The position numbers and the translations under genes were made by a program. The notes under the pieces were generated by a model. The model saw only the letters and a list, made by a program, of their open reading frames with translations, was not told the origin of the DNA and did no database searches. DNA of 64,000 nucleotides, taken from NCBI RefSeq assembly GCF_900115245.1, contig NZ_FOVT01000013.1, positions 62,001 to 126,000 on the forward strand. Reading direction: 5' to 3'. This DNA comes from Mesorhizobium sp. NFR06 (GTDB lineage Bacteria > Pseudomonadota > Alphaproteobacteria > Rhizobiales > Rhizobiaceae). Positions within the stretch are counted from its first letter, which is position 1. Each line of letters starts with the position of its first letter. Shown here in pieces: positions 1 through 9,645 of the stretch.

Positions 1-2279
1 TTTAGCGGCGTTTGCCCGTGCGCGTCCAATGCGGTCAGTGCCCGCTCGTAGAACCGAAGGGCGTCATCGTTGGCGTATATCATGCGAGCGCGATCGCCCG
101 CCGCCTGCAGGTAATGCGCGCCCTTCTCCCGCTCGGCGCTCTGTGCGAAGTGATGACCGAGCACGGTCAAATCCTCGAACCGTTCCGGCTTGTCGCCGCA
201 CAGTTGCTCCAAGGCACCACCGATCCGCCCGTGGATGTCCGTCCTGCGTTGCAGGAGCAGGTTCTGGTAGATCACGTCCTGCAGCAATGTTTGCGTAAAG
301 CGGTAGCTTTGCGACGAGACCGAGCCTGATCCTGCTACTTCCTCGATGATTTCCTCATCGCAAAGCGTTTCGCAGCCGGCTTCCAGCCGGCCCGGGTCGG
401 CGGTCACGGCTTTCAGAAGCGCGGCATCGAAGCGCGGGCCGATCACCGCGGCTTCCTGAGCCAGCCGGCGCACCTCCTGCGGCAACCGGTCGACGCGAGC
501 AAGCAGCATTGCCTGGATAGTGGCGGGAATATCGGTTGCGACTTCGCCTGCCACGGTCCGCCATCGCTGGCCCTCGCGCACCAGGACACCGCGATCGATG
601 AGGCCGCGAACGATCTCCTCCACAAAAAGCGGGTTGCCGCCCGCGCGCTCGAGGATCTGGTCGATAAGCCCGCCTGCGGAGATTACCCAGCTCTCGCCGA
701 AAAGCGCAGCCAGCAGGCTGCGTCCCTCATCACTGCTGAGCGGCGAAAGCCTGAGCGCTGTATGGCTGACCCGACTTGAATCGAGCTGGCCGCTGTCCGG
801 CGCCGGGCGATGCGTGACCAGCAACATCAACCGCGTGCGTTCCAGCCTGTCCATCACGAAACGGAATGCCTCGAGCGACACGGCGTCGGCCCAGTGCAGG
901 TCTTCGAGGACAATCAACAGCGGCGACAACGCAAGCCGCCGTTCGATGATCGTGCGGACTGCGTAGAAAATTTGCCGCCGCAGCTGCTCGGGCTCGACAT
1001 GCTGCAAGGTCGCATCGGGGTCGCCAAGGCCAAGCACATGGTAGAGCAAAGGCATCAGCCGCTTCGCCTCCTCGCCCTGCACGCCGAGATCGGTAAGCAA
1101 GGCTGCGAGCTTCGCCCGCATTTCATCCCCATTGTCGTTTCGCATCATCCCGGCGGCGCTGCGCATCACTGCGCCCAAGGCACCGAATGATTGTTCGCCC
1201 AGCGGTGAGCACGTGGCCTGCCGCACGGCGACGTTGCGAAAACGATCCTCGTCGCCGACGCGGGTGACGAATTCCTTCACCAGGCGCGATTTCCCGATCC
1301 CGGCTTCTCCGACGAGGCGGACAAGTTGGGCCGAGCCGCCGCACGCCTGGTCAAGGCTCGCCAGCATTCTATTGAGCTCCGCGCCACGACCTATTATCGG
1401 CGCACCGAGGCCGAGCGCCTCGAGTCCACGCGCTGCCCGCGGCGCCGCAAGCGGTGCGTCCAGTCGATGGACGAGCACACTGCCAGCCTTGCCGCGAAAC
1501 ACGACATCGCCCAGCGACTCGTAAGAGAAGGCATGCCGGGTCAGCCTGTGAGTGAGTTCGCCGACCAGCACCTGACCCGGTGCGGCCAGAGATTGCAGGC
1601 GTTGCGCCGTATTCACCGTGTCGCCGGTCACCGAATAGGATCTGGCGGCGCCGATGCCCAATCCTCCCGTAACGACCGGACCGGTGTTGATGCCGATGTG
1701 CAGCATCAGAGGCGAGCCGGAGTGGGGGGCGCGTTCGCCGAGCCGCGCCGTCCGGGCGATCATGTCGAGAGCGGCGCGAAGCGCACGTTCCGGATCGTCC
1801 TCATGCGCGACCGGCGCACCGAACAATGCCAGCAGTGCATCGCCGATGAATTTGTCGACGAAACCGCCGAAATTTCGCACGGCCGCGGTCAGTTCCTTGA
1901 ACAGCTCGTTCTGCAACGCTTGCATCACCTCGGGGTCGAGCTGCTCGCTGAGTGTCGTGAAGCCGCAGAGGTCGGCGAACAGGACCGTTACCGTCCGGCG
2001 ATCGGCGTCGGAGACGGGATGCAGCCCTTCCGCGCTTTCGATGTTCGCGAGCAGCGACGAAGTTCGAGAAGGCGGCACAATGGTCCGATCCAGTGTCGGA
2101 GCAGGCCGCTCGCCGGCTTTTGCGGGCGCACCGACGCTTGCCCCACACTTCGGACAGAACTCGAAATCGGGCGCGCAGATGTAGCCGCAGCTGGCGCACG
2201 GCACGGGTTGACGCCTGCCACACTTCGGGCAGAAGGCGTAACCGCCCTCAACCTCGAAACCGCAGCCCGCGCAGTCCAT
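1..2279 (-). CDS. Zinc ribbon-class III cyclase-AAA ATPase protein (3' end cut by window)
   Basis: Reading the minus strand from an ATG at 2279 gives an open frame of at least 759 codons that runs off position 1, so the C-terminus is missing. The N-terminus is a double zinc ribbon (CAGCG, FCPKCG, CASCG, FCPKCG). A class III cyclase domain follows, with the first metal Asp in LFADLCGFT, the second in KFIGDALLALFG and the N/R pair in VTGDTVNTAQRL, so it should be catalytic. Next comes a STAND/AAA-type ATPase module with Walker A GEAGIGKSRL and Walker B LLIVLEDLHWAD, then helical TPR-like sequence. In this family the cyclase is thought to be controlled by the ATPase/TPR half; the cNMP product and signal are not known. 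It is divergent from the next cyclase gene across 242 bp. Confidence 0.9.
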   Translation of the reverse strand, partial: MDCAGCGFEVEGGYAFCPKCGRRQPVPCASCGYICAPDFEFCPKCGASVGAPAKAGERPAPTLDRTIVPPSRTSSLLANIESAEGLHPVSDADRRTVTVLFADLCGFTTLSEQLDPEVMQALQNELFKELTAAVRNFGGFVDKFIGDALLALFGAPVAHEDDPERALRAALDMIARTARLGERAPHSGSPLMLHIGINTGPVVTGGLGIGAARSYSVTGDTVNTAQRLQSLAAPGQVLVGELTHRLTRHAFSYESLGDVVFRGKAGSVLVHRLDAPLAAPRAARGLEALGLGAPIIGRGAELNRMLASLDQACGGSAQLVRLVGEAGIGKSRLVKEFVTRVGDEDRFRNVAVRQATCSPLGEQSFGALGAVMRSAAGMMRNDNGDEMRAKLAALLTDLGVQGEEAKRLMPLLYHVLGLGDPDATLQHVEPEQLRRQIFYAVRTIIERRLALSPLLIVLEDLHWADAVSLEAFRFVMDRLERTRLMLLVTHRPAPDSGQLDSSRVSHTALRLSPLSSDEGRSLLAALFGESWVISAGGLIDQILERAGGNPLFVEEIVRGLIDRGVLVREGQRWRTVAGEVATDIPATIQAMLLARVDRLPQEVRRLAQEAAVIGPRFDAALLKAVTADPGRLEAGCETLCDEEIIEEVAGSGSVSSQSYRFTQTLLQDVIYQNLLLQRRTDIHGRIGGALEQLCGDKPERFEDLTVLGHHFAQSAEREKGAHYLQAAGDRARMIYANDDALRFYERALTALDAHGQTPL

Positions 2280-2521
2280 CGAACAAGACCTCACTGGGGC
2301 CGTGACGGCGTGATCTCGCTACACACCTTCACGGCCAGGTATTCGCAAAGATGGACCGATTGACGTCGACCGGCAAGCGGCAGCGCAAACGGGCATCGAG
2401 CGATCCGTGCGGGTTCCCGTGGCGGAGCGCCGCCGATTCGAGCGGCTGCATCGCCGGCGTTTGCGAAATTTCCTCCTTACCCTGCGTCTTCCTGCTATCG
2501 TGGAGCTGAGGAGACGGACCT

Positions 2522-4291
2522 TTGAGCGAGAGTCGTAAGCTAGCCGCAATCCTCGCTGCAGACGTGGTCGGATACAGCCGGCTCGCGAGCGAGGACGAAG
2601 ACCGGACTTTGGCGAGGTTGCGGGCGCTGCGCAGCGACCTGATCGATCCGATCATCGCTGTGCACCACGGGCGGGTGATTAAGCGCACCGGGGATGGGGC
2701 GCTGGTTGAGTTCCGCAGTGTGGTGGATGCCGTGCGCTGCGCCATTGAGGTTCAGAACGGTATGGTCGAGCGCAATGCCGGCGTGCCGCAGGACCGCCGC
2801 ATCGAGTTCAGGATCGGCATCCATCTGGGGGATGTGGTCGAAGAAAGCGACGGCGACTTGATGGGCGACGGCGTCAACATCGCCTCGCGTTTGGAGGGCG
2901 TCGCGGCGCCCGGCGCCATCTGCCTGTCCGAGGATGCCTATCGCCAGGTCAAGGCGAGGCTGGACCTTTCGGTCAGCGATCTCGGCAGCACGCAGCTCAA
3001 GAACATCGCCGAGCCGATCCGGGTCTATTCGCTGCAAGTCGGCAGCGCCGGGACCAAGGCGGCCGCGATCCCGGAAACCGCAACGAGCCGGCCGGCGCCG
3101 GCGCCGCCGAAGCTGTCGATCGCCGTCCTGCCGTTCGCCAACATGAGCGGTGACGCCGAACAGGACTACTTCGCCGACGGCATCTCGGAAGACATCATCA
3201 CGGCGCTATCCAAGCTGTCGCAGCTCTTCGTCATCGCACGCAATTCGTCGTTCACCTTCAAGGGCCAGAACGTCCATGTGCAGGAGGTGGGCGCGAAGCT
3301 CGGCGTGCGGCATGTCCTCGAGGGCAGCGTGCGCAAGTCCGGGAACAGGGTGCGCATCACCGCCCAGCTTATCGACGCAACCTCGGGCGGCCATCTTTGG
3401 GCGGAGCGGTTCGATCGCGACCTGACCGACATTTTCGCCGTGCAGGACGACGTGACACAGCAGATCGTCGCTGCGCTGGCGCTCAATCTGACTGAGGGTG
3501 ACCGTCAGCGACTGGCGCCCGAGCACCCGCGCAACATCGAGGCGTATGACCGTTTCCTGCGGGGCCGAGAGCTGTGGTACCGGCTGACGAAGGAGACGAA
3601 CGTCGCAGCCCGCGACCTCTTGCAACGTGCCATCGAACAGGACCCGGAGTTTGCCTCTGCCCACGCCTTCCTCGCCCTCACGCACGGTCTCGATTACCTG
3701 AACAGGTGGAGCGCGTCGCCGCCGGAATCGATGGCGCAAGCGGAAGAGGCAGCAACGCGAGCGGTAACGCTGGATGACAGCGATCCCTGGGCGCACTGGG
3801 CGCTGGCTATCGTCAAGCTGTACACACGACGGCACGATGGGGCCCTCACCGAGGCCGAGCGCGCGATAGTCCTCAATCCGAACTTCGCCGAAGGGCAAGT
3901 GATTCTCGGCGAGGCGCTGTACTATTCGGGCAGATCCGAGGAGGCGCTCGAGAGTTACGCCCGGGGAAAGGCCTTGAATCCATACTTTCCGGATGTGCTT
4001 CTGCACTTCCAGGCTTTGGCCTTGTTTCAACTGGGAAGGTACGAAGAGGCCGTCGACCTCTTGATGCAACGGCTGGCTCGCAACGCCGTCACCGACGTCT
4101 CGCGCGCGCTTCTGGCCGCCAGCTACGGCCATTTGGGCCGTTTCGCCGAGGCCCGCGCGGCATGGCAGGAGGTGCTTCGCGTCAATCCCGACTATTCGCT
4201 GGACTACCGTCGCAAAGTCTTGCCCTACAAGAATCCTGCCGATTTCGAACTCGTGGTGGAGGGGCTCCGCAAGGCCGCTATCGTGCCATGA
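2522..4291 (+). CDS. Adenylate/guanylate cyclase with TolB/FlgO-like and TPR domains
   Basis: This 589-aa soluble protein has three parts. Residues about 5-175 are a class III cyclase domain with metal Asp in AADVVGYSRL, a second Asp in KRTGDGALVEF and the transition-state N/R in VNIASRL, so it looks active. Residues about 195-330 are a TolB/FlgO-like domain (IAVLPFANMSGD, VLEGSVRKSGNRVRIT). Residues 340-580 are tetratricopeptide repeats. This architecture is common and multi-copy in Mesorhizobium and Bradyrhizobium. The start is a TTG at 2522 preceded by GGAG 8 nt upstream; no ATG fits better. It ends 10 bp from the convergent gene at 4302. The effector of the cNMP made is unknown. Confidence 0.92.
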   Translation: MSESRKLAAILAADVVGYSRLASEDEDRTLARLRALRSDLIDPIIAVHHGRVIKRTGDGALVEFRSVVDAVRCAIEVQNGMVERNAGVPQDRRIEFRIGIHLGDVVEESDGDLMGDGVNIASRLEGVAAPGAICLSEDAYRQVKARLDLSVSDLGSTQLKNIAEPIRVYSLQVGSAGTKAAAIPETATSRPAPAPPKLSIAVLPFANMSGDAEQDYFADGISEDIITALSKLSQLFVIARNSSFTFKGQNVHVQEVGAKLGVRHVLEGSVRKSGNRVRITAQLIDATSGGHLWAERFDRDLTDIFAVQDDVTQQIVAALALNLTEGDRQRLAPEHPRNIEAYDRFLRGRELWYRLTKETNVAARDLLQRAIEQDPEFASAHAFLALTHGLDYLNRWSASPPESMAQAEEAATRAVTLDDSDPWAHWALAIVKLYTRRHDGALTEAERAIVLNPNFAEGQVILGEALYYSGRSEEALESYARGKALNPYFPDVLLHFQALALFQLGRYEEAVDLLMQRLARNAVTDVSRALLAASYGHLGRFAEARAAWQEVLRVNPDYSLDYRRKVLPYKNPADFELVVEGLRKAAIVP

Positions 4292-4301
4292 CAGGTGGAG
4301 G

Positions 4302-5687
4302 TCAGGTCTCCTTGATCTTTGCCTGGCCGATCTTGCGCCATCGGGCGTTTTCGCGAACCAGTTTCAGGTCTTCGGTCGTCTCTGCAAACGTCCGCGATCG
4401 GTATTGCCGCAGCAGGGCCGGGAAGAGCGCTCCTTCCGGCAAGCCGGCAAGCTGCTCGCGCACCGAGACCTTTTCATCGATGACCCGCGTGCCCCAGGCA
4501 TTTTCCCGAACCTTAAGCTCCGCGGCAAGATCGCGCTCTTCAGGGGCGTTTTCGTCCAGCGCAGCCAGCAGGATCGAGTGGAAAAGCGCTACATAGCCAA
4601 TCTGTCTCAGGCCGCCCACAACCCGCACGCGCGGCAATATGGCAAGGACGAGGAACATCAGGAACAGGTTCGGCAGCAGCACGCCGTCCAACAGCGCCTG
4701 CTTGAGATGCGGTCGCTCGAACGGGATGGAAAGACCATGCGGCCTGTCAGGCTCGATTATGTGGCCGTTCTCGAGGACGAGCTTGCGCACGCGCTCCTCG
4801 CGGATGCCCCAGAAATAGTCCGTGGCATTGGGCAGGAATCTGCCAAATGGACCCGATGCGGCCGCTTGCAAGGCATGTTCGAGACGCTGGCGTCTTGCGG
4901 GTTCAAGGAGCAGCCTGGAAAGAAGGCTGCCGTCATATTCCAGATGCCGCGCCATGGCAGCCGCGGCGAGCCGGTCATCGATGAAGACCGGCAATGCCAT
5001 GCCGCAACGATCCCAATCGGCGACCAGGTTCTCGTTGAGGGCTGTTAGCGCATCGGCGGCGGTTCCAAACACCTTGTCCCGGCTGGCAAGCAGTGTGCCC
5101 AGCCAGCGGCTGGCGTCCGTTTCATCGCCTATCGCCTCGAGCGCGCGCTTGTTGAGCGAGACGGGACCGGCCACGCAGGCGCTTTTGCGGCACAGTTTGT
5201 GGCGCCCCATGCCAAACAGGTTGACCTTGTCGTCGCCGACATCGAGCCATCCCGGTCCCTCCCGGCCAATTGTCTCCATGGTCATCGTCGTTCCCATGAA
5301 GCCGAAGAAGGCCGAAAGCCCGTTCTCGACCGCGCCGAGCCAGGCAAGCAGCACGGCGTCGAAGGTGATCCGGTCCATCAGAAGCAGGCAGTGCAGGCCG
5401 GACTGAATCACCGGTCTGTGTTCGAACTCATCGAGGGCCTTGCCGATTTCCTCAGGCTGCATGATCACACCGAGGCGCTGATGCAGGACGTCGCGCAGGA
5501 TCGAGCGGGCAGCGATCGCCGGCCCTGATGCAGGCCTTGCCACCGGCCGCCACAGATGGCGGGCGTAATCGGAAACCGGCGCATTCCAGTTCTGCTCGAT
5601 GTCACGCGCGACTTCCGGGCAGAGCAGCGACAGCACGGCCAGAATTTCCACCGGAGGCGCGGGGGCTGGGTCAAAGGCGGCGGTCAT
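4302..5687 (-). CDS. Uncharacterised 461-aa protein
   Basis: I do not recognise this family. The protein is 461 aa with rhizobial codon use along its whole length, so it is a real gene. It looks mostly helical and soluble, with one hydrophobic stretch near residues 335-360 (LLPNLFLMFLVLAILP) that may be a single membrane helix or a buried core helix. There is a small cysteine cluster (HKLCRKSACVAG) near residue 165. It has no signal peptide and no nucleotide-binding motif. It lies 99 bp downstream of the acetyltransferase gene on the same strand and could be co-transcribed with it. It faces the TPR cyclase tail to tail. Confidence 0.8.
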   Translation of the reverse strand: MTAAFDPAPAPPVEILAVLSLLCPEVARDIEQNWNAPVSDYARHLWRPVARPASGPAIAARSILRDVLHQRLGVIMQPEEIGKALDEFEHRPVIQSGLHCLLLMDRITFDAVLLAWLGAVENGLSAFFGFMGTTMTMETIGREGPGWLDVGDDKVNLFGMGRHKLCRKSACVAGPVSLNKRALEAIGDETDASRWLGTLLASRDKVFGTAADALTALNENLVADWDRCGMALPVFIDDRLAAAAMARHLEYDGSLLSRLLLEPARRQRLEHALQAAASGPFGRFLPNATDYFWGIREERVRKLVLENGHIIEPDRPHGLSIPFERPHLKQALLDGVLLPNLFLMFLVLAILPRVRVVGGLRQIGYVALFHSILLAALDENAPEERDLAAELKVRENAWGTRVIDEKVSVREQLAGLPEGALFPALLRQYRSRTFAETTEDLKLVRENARWRKIGQAKIKET

Positions 5688-5786
5688 TGGTCCCGTCTAG
5701 CCGCTTGTGGTGCAAACGCCAAGGGAGACCGGACTTGCTGCATCAGCTGAGACGAAAGTGGCCTCTGTCCTACTGAACAGCTGAAC

Positions 5787-6308
5787 TTAGAACCGTAGCC
5801 GGGCCATGCTCAGGAGGTCGTGGTACTGCCCGTCGGTAAAACCGGCCTTCACATGCCGGCCTTCGACCACGAAGCCGTGGCGTGTGTAGAGACGGATGGC
5901 CGGTTCGTTGTCGGCATAGACGGACAGTTCGACCCGCTTCAGGGCCCGCCAGTTGTCGGCCACGTCGAGCAGCGCGCCAAGTATGGCAGAGCCGATGCCC
6001 TTGCCGACAAAGGCATCGTCAAGGCCGATATTGATCTCGCCGATATGCGAACGGCGCGGCGAACCCTGCACGACCAGGCTGCCATGGCCGACCACCTTGC
6101 CGTCCAACTCCGCGACGATCCAGGTGGTTTCCTGGCCAGACTTGGCGATGCGCCGCTCCACCTGCTCCACCATCTCGAACGGCATCCTGAACGTGCCCCA
6201 GCGGAAGCCCGGCATGTTGAAGATAGCGCAAAGCGCCTCCGCATCGCTTGGCCGGACGGCTCGCAGCAGCGGCTGGATTTTCTCTGGGGATGGCGAGGTG
6301 CTGGTCAT
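5787..6308 (-). CDS. GNAT N-acetyltransferase, YhhY-like
   Basis: This GNAT-fold acyltransferase uses acetyl-CoA. The acetyl-CoA pyrophosphate-binding loop is seen as VGKGIGSAIL, preceded by GEINIGLDD, and the C-terminal NEPAIRLYTRHGF is typical of the fold. The segment VVGHGSLVVQGSPRRSH and the spacing to DNWRALKRVELSVYADN resemble E. coli YhhY, an L-amino-acid N-acetyltransferase; the substrate here is inferred only by resemblance. I chose the ATG at 6308 (MTSTSPSP, GGGGA 6 nt upstream) over a GTG at 6341 that lacks a good ribosome site. The length is 173 aa. Confidence 0.88.
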   Translation of the reverse strand: MTSTSPSPEKIQPLLRAVRPSDAEALCAIFNMPGFRWGTFRMPFEMVEQVERRIAKSGQETTWIVAELDGKVVGHGSLVVQGSPRRSHIGEINIGLDDAFVGKGIGSAILGALLDVADNWRALKRVELSVYADNEPAIRLYTRHGFVVEGRHVKAGFTDGQYHDLLSMARLRF

Positions 6309-6383
6309 GGCGTTCCCCGGCGAAGGCAATCGGCCCGGCACGATGCACCGGACGTGACCTGAAAATCCAGCCGTCTGTGCAAC

Positions 6384-7208
6384 CTATGATGCCGATCGCG
6401 AGCTAAAATACCGGCAGGCGGCGTAGAATTTGAAGACGCCGCTGATGCCGATCCAGCCGAAAAGGGCGAGCCAGCACAATGTCCGGGTCGCCGTCCAGTC
6501 TATCCGGTGCACCGCAGCGTCGGTGATGACGAGGCCAAGGATGGCAAGCAGGCCAACCAGGAACTGCGCCAGGCCGAGCACCAGCAGTTCCTCGCGCGGC
6601 GCGCTTCTCCGGACGAGATATGTACCGCCCGCGCCGGCGAGGAAGATGGCGCTGTAGACCTGGGCATGGAAGGGATCTACCGGCCATGGCCATGTGCTGC
6701 TGACTATCTTGGGAAACAGCAACATGCCGGCGCCATAAAGCCCAAGTGTCGCCGTTTCCAACGACATGTACCCGCGCCATGAGGGATTTAAGGTCACGCC
6801 CTTTGCTGAAGGACGGGCCCTGGCCCGCCACAAGAACAGCCCCGATACCGCGGCCGAGCCAAGATAGACCAGGAACCAGAGCCAGGTCGCTTTGCGCTCC
6901 AAATTGAAATAGCTGAGATTGACGAATGAAGCCACTGAGACGATGACTGTGAAGATGAAGGCCATGACCAGCACGAGCCTGCCGGGCGACCAGCGATTCC
7001 AGACCAGCAGCGCAGCCATCACCGCCATTTCGGCGGTATAGAAGCCGCCGAGGAAGCGGGCACTGAACGGCGTGACAGCCCAGGGCCAGCGCGGCTTGAC
7101 CAACTCAGGCGCAAAAAACAGGCCGGCGCCTACGATCAGGACGATGATGACCACCGCCGAGAAAAGCCGCAGGGCCGCGGGAAATCGCGGGTTGTCGGAT
7201 GTCGGCAT
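6384..7208 (-). CDS. Multi-pass membrane protein with an internal duplication
   Basis: This 274-aa protein has about eight predicted hydrophobic helices. The two halves repeat a motif: PELVKPRWPWAVTPFSARF near the start and PKIVSSTWPWPVDPFHAQVY in the second half, each just after a helix and followed by a Gly-rich helix. This suggests an ancient duplication of a four-helix unit. No transport or enzyme signature is visible, so function is unknown. The start is uncertain: the ATG at 7208 (MPTSDNP) puts the first helix near residue 15, while a GTG at 7298 would add 30 residues that look non-conserved. It is divergent from the DUF5939 cyclase. Confidence 0.75.
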   Translation of the reverse strand: MPTSDNPRFPAALRLFSAVVIIVLIVGAGLFFAPELVKPRWPWAVTPFSARFLGGFYTAEMAVMAALLVWNRWSPGRLVLVMAFIFTVIVSVASFVNLSYFNLERKATWLWFLVYLGSAAVSGLFLWRARARPSAKGVTLNPSWRGYMSLETATLGLYGAGMLLFPKIVSSTWPWPVDPFHAQVYSAIFLAGAGGTYLVRRSAPREELLVLGLAQFLVGLLAILGLVITDAAVHRIDWTATRTLCWLALFGWIGISGVFKFYAACRYFSSRSAS

Positions 7209-7411
7209 GGGAGAGAGTCCCAGAGCTGAATGCCTATCGACCATCATAGTGCCGCTTGCGGCCGGTGAAAATCCGCCGAATGGAGATTGAACTGTCACCG
7301 GGCTTGTCTATTCGAATGGCCGTACGGTCCGTTTCGCAGTAAGATGGAGGGCTCGGACCAAGGAGCGGTCCGGTCAACACGCCTCAGGACGCATTTTCCG
7401 GAGCCTGCACG

Positions 7412-8827
7412 ATGAACGAAGCTCAGGATCTGTTCTCGCTTCTGCGGCAATCGACCGACGTCGATCCGCTGGCTATCGACGCGATCAAGCAAACCATCAC
7501 CAAGGGCAACGACCGCGAACTTTGCCGCATCAATGCGCTGGCCTTCGCCAGCAAGCACGGCCTCGACGAGGAACGCGCCGTAAGCGCCTTTCTCCATGCG
7601 GCGCGGGTAGGCATCTTCGACATTTCCTGGAATGTTCTGTGCCCCGGCTGTGGCGGCGTGCTCGACACCAATGCCACGCTGAAAACCGTGCAGAAGGACG
7701 AATACACCTGCGCGCTGTGCTCCGAGGGCTATTCGCCGACCCTCGACGAGATGGTCGAGGTGACGTTCACCGTCAGTCCCCGCGTGCGCCGGATTGCCGC
7801 CCACAACCCAAACGAACTGCCGATGGTGGAATATTTCCGCCAGATCTACTGGGGGTCCGGCGTCGATCTGCCGGAAGGGGATCTGGCGGAAAAGATGGAA
7901 GCGTTCACACTGGAGGATATTGAGCTTGCGCCCGGTGAAAGGGCGGTTCTGCCCGTACAGCTTCCGTCCGAATTCGTCATCGTCTTCGAGCCGGTGACCC
8001 ATTCGGTGCAGTTCATCGACGGGAAGGGCGAACCAACAAAAGAGCGCCGAGGCCTCTCTTTGGTCTTCGATCGCGACCATGTCCAGAACCAGACGCTGGA
8101 GATGCAGCCTGGCCCGTTGCGCATTTCGCTGGAAAACAGGACCGACACCCGCGTACTGCCGACGGTCTTCATCGCCGGCCAGCTATTGCATGATTTCATA
8201 GGCAAGCGCCGGCCCTTCCTGACCGCCAAGCGCCTGCTCACCAACCAGACGTTCCGCGATCTCTATCGGGCGGATACGCTCGACATCAACCAGCGCCTGA
8301 AGATCACCAGCCTGACCTTCCTGTTCACCGACCTGCGCGGATCGACCGAGCTTTACGAGCGGGTGGGCGACCTTTCGGCTTTCGATCTCGTGCGCGAGCA
8401 TTTCCAGGTCCTGCACGAAATCGTCGCGGCGGAGGCGGGTGCGGTGGTGAAGACGATCGGCGATGCGGTGATGGCGACCTTCGCGACGCCCGATCGTGCG
8501 ATTGCTGCGGCCCTCAGGATGCGCGATGCCATGCGTGCGCTCAATGAAAAGAGCGGGCGCGAGGATCTGCTGCTCAAGATCGGAGTTCACGCCGGCCCCT
8601 GCATCGCAGTGTCCATGAACGAGCGACAGGACTATTTCGGCCAGACCGTCAACATTGCTTCGCGGGTCCAGAACCTTGCCAACGCACAGGCGATCTTCGC
8701 CACTCGCGCGGTTGTCGACGACGATCTCACCGCCGATCTGTTGCACAGGAACGCGCTGACGCCCGTGCCCCACGAGGTCTCGCTGCGCGGCATCGAGCGG
8801 GAGATAGCGGTATACACGATCCCCTGA
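7412..8827 (+). CDS. DUF5939-containing adenylate/guanylate cyclase
   Basis: This 471-aa protein has an N-terminal DUF5939-type region (about 1-280) with a rubredoxin-like zinc knuckle (LCPGCGGVLD and CALCSEG). A C-terminal class III cyclase domain (about 295-470) follows, with metal Asp in LFTDLRGSTELY, the second Asp in VKTIGDAVMATF and the N/R pair in FGQTVNIASRVQ. All catalytic positions I can check are kept, so it should make cAMP or cGMP. The ATG at 7412 has GGAG 8 nt upstream. It is one of five cyclase-type proteins in the first 20 kb. The sensory input of DUF5939 is unknown; a redox or metal role for the knuckle is only a guess. Confidence 0.92.
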   Translation: MNEAQDLFSLLRQSTDVDPLAIDAIKQTITKGNDRELCRINALAFASKHGLDEERAVSAFLHAARVGIFDISWNVLCPGCGGVLDTNATLKTVQKDEYTCALCSEGYSPTLDEMVEVTFTVSPRVRRIAAHNPNELPMVEYFRQIYWGSGVDLPEGDLAEKMEAFTLEDIELAPGERAVLPVQLPSEFVIVFEPVTHSVQFIDGKGEPTKERRGLSLVFDRDHVQNQTLEMQPGPLRISLENRTDTRVLPTVFIAGQLLHDFIGKRRPFLTAKRLLTNQTFRDLYRADTLDINQRLKITSLTFLFTDLRGSTELYERVGDLSAFDLVREHFQVLHEIVAAEAGAVVKTIGDAVMATFATPDRAIAAALRMRDAMRALNEKSGREDLLLKIGVHAGPCIAVSMNERQDYFGQTVNIASRVQNLANAQAIFATRAVVDDDLTADLLHRNALTPVPHEVSLRGIEREIAVYTIP

Positions 8828-8849
8828 AGATCTGAGCCGTCTCCGCCCC

Positions 8850-9329
8850 TCACACGCGCCTACAGATAAAATAACGATCGGCGGGCACCGAAGGCGGCGG
8901 CGGGAGGCGTTGCAGCAGTGGGTGATCGAGCGGCGTGCCGCTGACCGCGATACCGCCGACGCGCAGCAGGCGCGCGGCCAGGTCGGGAAGCCAGGTAGCG
9001 GTCACTGCATCGCGATCTTCGTAGCCGGTGCCGATGTCTGCATGAACAAGAGCGGCCTCGATGCCAATGAACCTGCTCGCCGTCTCGCGTATTTCGCCGA
9101 GCACGAGGTTTTCCGCTTCGGGAATTGAGCTGGCATGTGCGGCCAGCGCGCGGTCGAACGCCACGATTCGGCGTCCGGGCAGGCGCTCGCGCAGATGGTG
9201 GAACGTCCGGCCATTGCCGAGGCCGAGCTCGAGCACCGGCCCCTCCATCTTCGCCACCTCTGGGCAGACATGATCGAGAATGTCGCGCTGTGCGGTCATC
9301 CTGCGGATGAAACTGTCGAGGCGACTCAT
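8850..9329 (-). CDS. Small class I SAM-dependent methyltransferase
   Basis: This protein of about 159 aa has a Rossmann-type SAM-binding motif I, VLELGLGNGRTFHHL, and a following acidic strand end (IVAFDRAL). No substrate domain is visible beyond the core, so the acceptor is unknown. It starts at ATG 9329 (MSRLDSF) with a weak upstream purine run. A TTG at 9383 would add 18 residues and cannot be excluded. It ends 22 bp from the convergent cyclase gene. A 98-bp palindromic repeat lies upstream. Confidence 0.78.
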   Translation of the reverse strand: MSRLDSFIRRMTAQRDILDHVCPEVAKMEGPVLELGLGNGRTFHHLRERLPGRRIVAFDRALAAHASSIPEAENLVLGEIRETASRFIGIEAALVHADIGTGYEDRDAVTATWLPDLAARLLRVGGIAVSGTPLDHPLLQRLPPPPSVPADRYFICRRV

Positions 9330-9412
9330 CTGCGATCGTATGTCCTGAACCGGTCCACGAAAATCGGCGATGCCCCCGACCAAAGCCTTTCAGAGCTGGA
9401 GCCGGAGATGTC

Positions 9413-9510
9413 AGCTCGCGTCGACCCGAAATCTGGATCCGGCTCCGAATCAAAGAGATGGAGCATGATGTCGTCCGAAAACCACTTCACACTTTTCGGT
9501 ATCATGCTCT
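9413..9510 (+). repeat. Palindromic intergenic repeat, family A copy 1
   Basis: A long imperfect palindrome begins GAGCATGATGTCGTCCGAAA at 9461 and closes with TTTTCGGTATCATGCTC at 9509. The 50 bp before it (from about 9413, GTCGACCCGAAATCTGGATC) also match the second copy at 21919-22020, which lies in the opposite orientation. This is a RIME-like rhizobial intergenic mosaic element by its form. Confidence 0.85.
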
Positions 9511-9645
9511 GAAACCCGAGGGCGAGGTGTCAAAATCCGATCGATTCTTGCCGCATAGAGCCGAACCACGAACATTGCAACAACCGAACGGCAGCCGAAG
9601 CGCGACGCGCTATAGCCGACACGGCGCGACGCGATGGCGACGACG

